DNA of 17,861 nt, from NCBI GenBank assembly GCA_031290005.1, contig JAITOJ010000137.1:1-17861 (forward strand). The letters are read 5' to 3'. A program made the position numbers and the translations under genes. The notes beneath the pieces are model-generated. The model worked only from the letters and a program-made list of their open reading frames with translations. It did not search any database and was not told the origin of the DNA. This document shows positions 13,963 to 17,861 of this stretch, one piece after another (within the stretch, counting starts at the first letter, position 1; the number at the start of each line of letters is the position of its first letter). This stretch comes from Treponema sp. GTDB lineage: Bacteria > Spirochaetota > Spirochaetia > Treponematales > Treponemataceae.

Positions 13963-15030
13963 ATGCGAGGGATTCCAAGAACACACATTGTATTGTCCGC
14001 GCTTTTTCTCATGGCCGCGGGGCTTGCCCACGGGGCTGCGGTAAACACATCCCCGGAAACGGTGAATCTCCTGGATGCGGCCCCCAAAAACGGTATATCC
14101 GTGTATTGGGACACCCTGACCGGCTCCGGTATGCTGGAAAAAGACGGGCGGCGAGCCCTGTTCCATGCCGGCGACCAGCTCATGCTTCTGGACTATCAAA
14201 AACTCGCCATCATCGACCCGCCCCGGATTGACCAGGGGACTTTGATGGTCTCCCTGGACTTTATGGACACCATAACGGCATTTTTCGGCGTGGATACTGT
14301 CCCGCAGGGAGGATTATACCGCGTGGGGGCCATCGTCATCGATGCCGGGCACGGCGGCAAAGACCCCGGAGCCTTCGCCGCCCATACGATTGGGGGTGAA
14401 AAAACCACGGTCTATGAAAAGAATATCACCCTGGCTGTGTCCAAGCTGCTCTATGACCAGCTTTCCAAAACCTATCCGGACAAGAAAATCCTGCTTACCC
14501 GCAAGGACGACCGGTTTTTGTCCCTGGAAGAACGGGTGGACATCGCCAATGCCGTGCCTTTGGGGGAGCGGGAGGCAATCCTGTTTGTGTCGGTTCATGT
14601 CAATTCCTCTCTGAACAACAAATCCACGGGATTTGAGGTCTGGTATCTGAGTCCCGGCTACCGCAGGACGGTACTCACCGGTTCTGAAGGGATTGAAGAC
14701 AAGGCGCTCCTGACAATTTTCAACGATATGCTGGAAGAGGAATACACCGCGGAAAGCATCCAAATCGCCAAGTCCATATCGGACGGACTGAATAACCAAA
14801 TCGGTTCCCAAAGTCCCAACCGGGGGCTCAAGGCGGAGGAGTGGTTTGTGGTCAAGAACGCCAATATGCCCAGCGTGCTGGTGGAAATCGGTTTTCTGTC
14901 AAACTCCCAGGAGGCGGCCCTCTTGTCCGACCCGGCCTACTTGCGTAAAATCTCCGCCGGCATATATAATGGACTCACCGACTTTGTGCGGGACTTTGAA
15001 AAATCACGGGGGTTTACCGGTTTCCAATGA
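13963..15030 (+). CDS. N-acetylmuramoyl-L-alanine amidase (Amidase_3), exported
   Basis: A 355-residue exported amidase that cuts the bond between muramic acid and the stem peptide of peptidoglycan in the periplasm. The ATG at 13963 has an AGGTG ribosome site at 13952-13956; a GTG at 13954 directly after the previous stop is an alternative adding three residues. A signal peptide (TH then IVLSALFLMAAGLAHGAA, cut near residue 26) is clear. Residues about 30-118 are a weakly conserved N-terminal domain. The catalytic domain runs from about 121 to 345: IVIDAGHGGKDPGA with zinc ligand His130, YEKNIT with Glu152, LTRKDDRFLSLEERVDIAN, VSVHVNSS with His212, and VLVEIGFLSN with catalytic Glu308. All key residues are present and the length is normal. 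Its stop overlaps the next start by four bases. Confidence 0.94.
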   Translation: MRGIPRTHIVLSALFLMAAGLAHGAAVNTSPETVNLLDAAPKNGISVYWDTLTGSGMLEKDGRRALFHAGDQLMLLDYQKLAIIDPPRIDQGTLMVSLDFMDTITAFFGVDTVPQGGLYRVGAIVIDAGHGGKDPGAFAAHTIGGEKTTVYEKNITLAVSKLLYDQLSKTYPDKKILLTRKDDRFLSLEERVDIANAVPLGEREAILFVSVHVNSSLNNKSTGFEVWYLSPGYRRTVLTGSEGIEDKALLTIFNDMLEEEYTAESIQIAKSISDGLNNQIGSQSPNRGLKAEEWFVVKNANMPSVLVEIGFLSNSQEAALLSDPAYLRKISAGIYNGLTDFVRDFEKSRGFTGFQ

Positions 15031-15491
15031 AACAGCGACTTTCACCACTGCCGATAAGACAAAAAATACTGTTTGCTGTTTTCGCCGGATTGCTTGCCGT
15101 TTCGGTGTATTTTTATATACATGACCGCTCCGGCGCGCGCCGGATGTTTTATTTTCCTTCTTATGATGGCGTTACTCTCTATACCGAAGTCCGATTTCTG
15201 CCCAAAGCGCCTGCCCAGGGAGACATTCGCTTATTTGTGGATGAATTGCTCCTGGGACCCCTGACTGACCGCTGCCGTCCGCTTTTTTCCCAAGGGACAC
15301 GGACACTTTCCTGCGTTCAGCAGGCACACACGCTCTATCTTGATTTGTCCAGCGAAGGATTTTTCAGCGACGGCGCGGCGGTGCCGGTTCGGGAAGCGGT
15401 AGAAATTCTGGGGAAAAATATAAAAGCGAATTTTCCACTTCTTGACACCGTTGAAATATTTATTGCCGGAGTAAAAGTATGTGATAATTGA
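15027..15491 (+). CDS. GerMN-domain membrane-anchored protein
   Basis: A 154-residue protein with one N-terminal membrane segment (ILFAVFAGLLAVSVYFYI, residues about 14-31) and an extracytoplasmic GerMN-type domain: LYTEVRFLP, GDIRLFVDELLLGP, then LYLDLSSEGF and AVEILGKNIKANFP...VEIFIAGVKV. GerMN domains (sporulation and germination protein GerM, and other envelope proteins) often occur next to Amidase_3 enzymes, and the fused or paired arrangement suggests help with cell-wall turnover. It overlaps the amidase stop by four bases (ATGA), so the two are translationally coupled. It is the last gene of the plus-strand unit; a hairpin overlaps its stop codon. Confidence 0.85.
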   Translation: MKQRLSPLPIRQKILFAVFAGLLAVSVYFYIHDRSGARRMFYFPSYDGVTLYTEVRFLPKAPAQGDIRLFVDELLLGPLTDRCRPLFSQGTRTLSCVQQAHTLYLDLSSEGFFSDGAAVPVREAVEILGKNIKANFPLLDTVEIFIAGVKVCDN

Positions 15492-15515
15492 GCCTCCTGG
15501 TTTTTTAAGAGGCTC
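15490..15515 (+). terminator. Weak Rho-independent terminator after the amidase-GerMN genes
   Basis: A perfect 7-bp stem GAGCCTC (15490-15496) / GAGGCTC (15509-15515) with a 12-base loop, starting in the stop codon. The following bases TTCATTCT are only moderately T-rich, so termination may be partial. Confidence 0.5.
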
Positions 15516-15548
15516 TTCATTCTCCTAGTGGGAAGCCGTCGGCCAATC

Positions 15549-15704
15549 AGGGGACACCCCGGCGGGTGAAGGGGCCGCACCCGGGGCCGTGTAGGGTTAA
15601 CACTCGTGGGAGTGTAGGGTCAACACTCGTAGGAGTGTGGGGTACGCACTCCCTGGGGGTGTGGGGTACACACTCGTAGGAGTGTGGGGTCAACACCCAG
15701 CGGG
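15549..15704. repeat. Seven tandem 23-bp hairpin repeats
   Basis: Seven units, spaced 23 bases (one spacing of 24), with left stem arms near 15555, 15577, 15600, 15623, 15647, 15670 and 15694. The consensus is roughly GGGGT-N2-ACACYC-N4-GRGTGTR. Units 3, 4 and 6 have a perfect ACACTC/GAGTGT stem around a GTGG or GTAG loop. Unit 1 changes to CACCC/GGGTG and unit 5 to CACTCC/GGGGTG, so base changes on one arm are matched on the other. Units 2 and 7 pair only in part. The period is not a multiple of three, so these are not protein repeats. They lie between the end of the amidase operon and a strong terminator. Confidence 0.75.
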
Positions 15705-15713
15705 ATTTTTTGG

Positions 15714-15755
15714 AAAAAGCCGCTCAGTGTGTGGTCCACACTAAGCGGTATTTTT
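15714..15755. terminator. Strong bidirectional Rho-independent terminator
   Basis: A 12-bp stem with one mismatch: CCGCTCAGTGTG (15720-15731) / CACACTAAGCGG (15737-15748), loop TGGTC. It is followed by TATTTTT (15749-15755) and preceded by AAAAA (15714-15718), so it can end transcription in both directions. It separates the tandem repeats and the operon from the AT-rich right end. Confidence 0.8.
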
Positions 15756-15808
15756 GAATCTGCTAACGGGCAGTCTTCCGTTAAAGAACGGTATGGACGA
15801 AAAGGTTC

Positions 15809-15949
15809 GTGAATATATGGATTTATAGCTTTGTTATTACACTGTTGATAGCTTTCGTCGTATATATTGCTTGTGTTGAAATAATAAAAATACTCGAACG
15901 AAATAAATATATGAATCTTATATTGTTTGGACATAGGATAAAGATTTAA
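15809..15949 (+). CDS. Possible 46-residue single-helix membrane peptide
   Basis: A GTG start with an AAAGG ribosome site at 15801-15805. The peptide has a clear hydrophobic helix (SFVITLLIAFVVYIACV, about residues 7-23) followed by a charged tail ending in GHRIKI. The size and layout resemble small membrane peptides, including type I toxins, but no homology is known to me and the gene may be chance. No good promoter is visible upstream; a short CCGTT/AACGG hairpin lies at 15778-15791. The rest of 15950-16050 is AT-rich with nothing assignable. Confidence 0.25.
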   Translation: MNIWIYSFVITLLIAFVVYIACVEIIKILERNKYMNLILFGHRIKI

Positions 15950-16053
15950 TGGCACCCAGTATAAATTCATTTGGCTGGACTCAAGTTACTACTTGGAATG
16001 TTTTACATCAGTATATAAATCATCACATTTTTCCCAAAAATATCCCAAATTCC

Positions 16054-16082
16054 TTGACACTCTTGTTAGCATATGCTAACTT
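16054..16082 (+). promoter_or_regulatory. Promoter of the DUF2325 gene
   Basis: TTGACA (16054-16059), a 17-base spacer and a weak -10 TAACTT (16077-16082). The first palindromic operator lies between and over these elements, so a bound protein would block RNA polymerase. The weak -10 fits a regulated promoter. Confidence 0.55.
16065..16080. promoter_or_regulatory. Operator palindrome 1 (GTTAGC-N4-GCTAAC)
   Basis: A perfect palindrome with centre ATAT, placed across the spacer and -10 of the promoter. A second copy with the same arms lies 25 bases (centre to centre) downstream. The TTAGC/GCTAA half-sites resemble iron-regulator boxes of the DtxR/IdeR type; the identity of the regulator is inference. 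Confidence 0.6.
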
Positions 16083-16115
16083 TATTTTTGTTAGCAACCG
16101 CTAACAAAAATAAAG
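16080..16115. promoter_or_regulatory. Operator palindrome 2 within a 16-bp hairpin
   Basis: GTTAGC (16090-16095) - AACC - GCTAAC (16100-16105) with matching arms extended by CTTTATTTTT and AAAAATAAAG, giving a perfect 16-bp inverted repeat around a 4-base loop. It lies at and just after the expected transcription start. It could be a second operator site, an RNA hairpin at the 5' end of the transcript, or both. Confidence 0.65.
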
Positions 16116-16131
16116 GGATAAGGAAATCTGC

Positions 16132-16413
16132 ATGAGTGTAGTTATAGTCGGCGGGCACGATAGAATGCATTGTCAGTACAAGAACATTTGTAAAAAATTT
16201 GGCTGCAAAGCGAAAGTGTTCACCCAAAAAAAATGTAATTTGGACTGCCTCATAGGGAACCCGGATTTAATCGTTCTTTTTACGAATCCGGTGTCTCACA
16301 GCATGGCGACTATCGCGCGGAAAGAAGCCGCACACCGTGGGATTACCCTGGTGCAGTCCCATAGCGGCAGCGGAAACGCCTTGAGAACTATCCTGGAAAC
16401 ATCTTTGGGTTGA
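16132..16413 (+). CDS. DUF2325 family protein
   Basis: A 93-residue protein that fits the DUF2325 family across its full length: MSVVIVGGHDRMHCQYKNIC at the start, PDLIVLFTNPVSHSMA in the middle and a C-terminal LVQSHSGSGNALRTILE. The fold is a small Rossmann-like domain. Cysteines are numerous (HCQYKNIC, FGCKAK, KKCNLDC), suggesting possible metal binding, although the last pair may be local to this protein. In Firmicutes, DUF2325 genes are often near iron-transport or metal-responsive genes, to my knowledge. An AAGGAA ribosome site precedes the ATG, and the promoter carries twin palindromic operators, so expression is likely controlled by a dimeric repressor. The molecular function is not established. 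Confidence 0.8.
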   Translation: MSVVIVGGHDRMHCQYKNICKKFGCKAKVFTQKKCNLDCLIGNPDLIVLFTNPVSHSMATIARKEAAHRGITLVQSHSGSGNALRTILETSLG

Positions 16414-16471
16414 TAGGGCAGGCGTGGGGAGATAACATGAACATCTTAGCGATAGTGATGAGGCGGTCAAT

Positions 16472-16693
16472 ATGAAAGAAAAAACCGATTATGCCAACTG
16501 GATACCGGGAAAGCTCCTTATCGGTTCGGGGATTGTGGGAATCGTGTCAGTGGTTCTGTTTTTCCTGAGCTTTTTGATGTATGGGGGCGTGGCGATCTTG
16601 CTTGCGCGCGTCGCTCTCGTCTTGCTTGCCGTAATTACTGGGGAGCTACTTGGGATTACGCACAGAGTCAATGCGAGAACAACGCCAAAATAG
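16472..16693 (+). CDS. Small two-helix membrane protein
   Basis: A 73-residue protein with two predicted membrane helices: IGSGIVGIVSVVLFFLSFLMYG (about 17-38) and VAILLARVALVLLAVITGELLG (about 40-61), and a short basic tail. No family is recognised. The ATG overlaps the stop of a 12-codon reading frame starting at 16437, which may be a leader or a remnant; the upstream ribosome site is poor (GAGGCGG at about 16459). It may be cotranscribed with the DUF2325 gene 58 bases upstream. Base composition is near that of the local sequence. Function unknown. Confidence 0.5.
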   Translation: MKEKTDYANWIPGKLLIGSGIVGIVSVVLFFLSFLMYGGVAILLARVALVLLAVITGELLGITHRVNARTTPK

Positions 16694-16695
16694 AA

Positions 16696-16718
16696 AAAGT
16701 GTCTCCGAGATACACTTT
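16696..16718 (+). terminator. Possible terminator after the small membrane protein
   Basis: A 7-bp stem AAAGTGT (16696-16702) / ACACTTT (16712-16718) with a 9-base loop, starting three bases after the stop codon and followed by GTTG. It lacks a proper T-tract, so its strength is doubtful. Confidence 0.4.
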
Positions 16719-16821
16719 GTTGACACCAGAAAGAATGATTTTGCGCCCCGATTCCTAAACACGCCTTTGGTACTGGGCGAAACGGGGCTGATATACGGCA
16801 GGAAATAAGGGAGAGTATTAT

Positions 16822-17326
16822 ATGCTGAAAAAATTCTTTATGAACACCCGTAAGCCCCAGGGCTTTGGCGGTTCTTTTGTATTGTGGAGTATGGGTTGGG
16901 GGCACGCCTCGCTCGCGCGGTGGGGCTTGAGCAAACTTACAATCAAGCGCGGCAGTCTTGGCGGGACGCACAAAAATCAAAGAGGGCAGCGTGTCGCAAA
17001 TTCCGTGGCAGGATGGCGAGTTTGACATTGTTACGGCGTTTGAAACCGTGTACTTCTGGCCGGATTTTGTGAACGACCTCCGGGAAATACGGCGAACGCT
17101 GAAACCGGGTGGCTTGTTTTTCATCTGCAACGAATCGTTCAAGTCCGATGACGGCGAAGTTCCGCATCAGAATTTTGTAAACATGCTGGACTTGAAAATG
17201 TATTCTCCAAGCGATTTCAAGGTGTCTCTGCGCGAATCCGGTTTTATTGACATCGAAGTCAAAATGAAAGGCTCGTGGGCTTGCGTACTCGCTCGAAATG
17301 GTCTGGAACGTGGGGAAATAACATGA
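16822..17326 (+). pseudogene. Class I SAM-dependent methyltransferase, deleted and frameshifted
   Basis: Pieces of one methyltransferase in three frames. Frame 1 (ATG 16822) gives MLKKFFMNTRKPQGFGG and then ...GHASLARWGL, the normal N-terminus of a small methyltransferase family of gut anaerobes. At the TTGAGC near 16926 it joins a second frame, EQTYNQA; just after, an extra GC pair near 16946 shifts to a third frame that reads AVLAGRTKIKEGSVSQIPW, then FDIVTAFETVYFWPDF, RRTLKPGGLFFICNE and GFIDIEV to the stop at 17324-17326. The segment that should hold SAM motif I (D-I-G-C-G-G-G) and motif II is missing, about 50 residues. With no SAM-binding loop the protein cannot be functional. A GGGAG ribosome site remains at about 16809. 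Clearly a decayed gene. Confidence 0.8.
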
Positions 17327-17600
17327 AGTTCACGGCGGTGGTAATCCCGGCGACGGTGAAAAATCCGTTTCGTATATTTTGTGGTTGTCGGTGGCTTGGT
17401 ATGACGCGCTGGTTTTGGACTGCGTATGGTTTTGTCATTCCAGGCGCGTCGTAATTCCCGGCACGGAGGATATGACCGCCGAATACCGCAACTATCTGTT
17501 CCACATAAAGGCAAGTGTGAGAGGGTCGCTAAAAGGGCTTGTCGTGTGCGTTTTCGTAGGACTGATTGTTCTCATCGTATCAGCATTAGTGACACATTGA
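17323..17600 (+). pseudogene. Broken small membrane-protein gene (tentative)
   Basis: An ATG at 17323 overlaps the stop of the methyltransferase pseudogene (ATGA) and opens a 43-codon frame beginning MKFTAVVIPATVKNPFRIF, ending at 17454. A second frame, open from about 17379 to 17600, reads ...ALVLDCVWF, then VVIPGTEDMTAEYRNYLFHI and a C-terminal membrane helix GLVVCVFVGLIVLIVSALV. The two may be parts of one gene split by a frameshift, with the shift somewhere in 17375-17395; an ATG at 17471 could start a 42-residue version. I recognise no family. It fits the general decay of this stretch. The following 17601-17706 holds nothing I can assign. Confidence 0.35.
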
Positions 17601-17706
17601 AAAATAGAGATGCTGAAAGCCTATGTGTGAGTGTCGAACCGCATGGTGCGAGAGCGGTGAATTAATCTGAATCGAAAAAAAATTACTAAAAAGTGTCCGC
17701 ATCCTA

Positions 17707-17736
17707 TTGACAGATATATCAAATAATATGTATTAT
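17707..17736 (+). promoter_or_regulatory. Promoter of the downstream exported-protein gene
   Basis: TTGACA (17707-17712), an 18-base spacer and TATTAT (17731-17736). Transcription would begin near 17743, leaving a leader of about 30 bases that contains the TAGGAGGT ribosome site. Confidence 0.75.
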
Positions 17737-17773
17737 CCCTACAGTTTTACTAGGAATTTATAGGAGGTAAATC

Positions 17774-17861
17774 ATGAAACCAAGAACAACGGTCTGTTTT
17801 GTTCTGGTACTGACGGTTTTTTCCACGGTTCTCTGGGCCGGTGGAAAAAAAGAAACACCCC
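17774..17861 (+). CDS. Exported protein, N-terminal part (possible ABC substrate-binding protein)
   Basis: The first 29 codons of a gene that runs off the window. The ATG is preceded by an excellent ribosome site TAGGAGGT (17761-17768). The peptide MKPRTT followed by VCFVLVLTVFSTVLWAGG is a signal peptide, and GGKKET after it is typical of treponemal periplasmic binding proteins and basic membrane proteins, which often show AGG/K-rich sequence right after the cleavage site. No lipobox cysteine is visible where expected. The export signal is clear; the substrate-binding-protein assignment is a guess from the leader only. Confidence 0.7.
   Translation, partial: MKPRTTVCFVLVLTVFSTVLWAGGKKETP

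Noticed and set aside
15549..15704. The tandem repeats as a CRISPR array
   Set aside because: Units follow each other directly every 23 bases with no unique spacers, and there are no cas genes nearby.
15620..15970. Minus-strand open frame of 116 codons across the tandem repeats
   Set aside because: It crosses the terminator and hairpin repeats, whose 23-base period is not a multiple of three, and has no ribosome site.
16437..16475. Twelve-codon frame MNILAIVMRRSI before the small membrane protein
   Set aside because: Looks like the start of a lost reductase-type gene or a leader, but it is too short to assign.
16720..16748. TTGACA at 16720-16725 as a promoter for the methyltransferase pseudogene
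   Set aside because: No acceptable -10 at 16-18 bases spacing.

Overview
The window looks like a piece of a host-associated spirochete chromosome, most likely Treponema in the broad sense. Evidence is the spirochete-type spiro-SPASM protein, a long-form phosphofructokinase next to a type III pantothenate kinase, several spirochete-like exported or lipoproteins, and small proteins of the kind common in gut treponemes. The core (about 3.5-15.5 kb) is GC-rich and densely packed. Both ends (1-1.6 kb and 15.5-17.7 kb) are looser, more AT-rich and carry broken genes. Identifications are from reading motifs by eye; no database search was run.

Left end (1-3.4 kb): two small unknown genes, the second with a good sigma70-type promoter; an AraC-family regulator gene broken by a stop codon just after a run of 19 G; a predicted AAA-ATPase/PD-(D/E)XK protein with its own promoter (TTGTCA-N17-TATACT); and a tRNA-Pro(GGG).

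Minus-strand unit (3.5-6.5 kb): phosphofructokinase, pantothenate kinase (coaX) and a lipoprotein, tightly spaced behind a TTGACA-N18-TAGAAT promoter. Opposite it starts a six-gene plus-strand unit (6.6-15.5 kb) with gene overlaps or very short gaps: spiro-SPASM protein, a GT-A-like glycosyltransferase, a long fusion protein (SpsF-like cytidylyltransferase + PseG-like GT-B domain + zinc-ribbon methyltransferase), an ATP-grasp ligase, an exported Amidase_3 and a GerMN-domain protein. The first four look like a sugar-nucleotide/surface-glycan tailoring pathway; the last two act on the cell envelope.

The most striking thing is inside the fusion protein. A 666-bp (222-codon) segment at 11242-11907 interrupts the methyltransferase domain exactly before its beta4 strand. 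It is open in frame, is about 43% GC against about 66-72% in the flanks, is bounded by a 5-bp direct repeat (TTTGA), and its protein resembles the LPD3-type module of phage 'large polyvalent' proteins. Removing it restores an uninterrupted methyltransferase. It looks like a mobile, frame-preserving, protein-coding insertion with no transposase, no intein motifs and no obvious inverted ends.

Right end (15.5-17.9 kb): seven 23-bp tandem hairpin repeats with compensating stem changes, a strong bidirectional terminator, a possible 46-residue membrane peptide, a promoter with two GTTAGC-N4-GCTAAC palindromes driving a DUF2325 gene, a small membrane protein, a methyltransferase pseudogene that has lost its SAM-binding motif, another broken fragment, and the promoter and first 29 codons of an exported protein gene.
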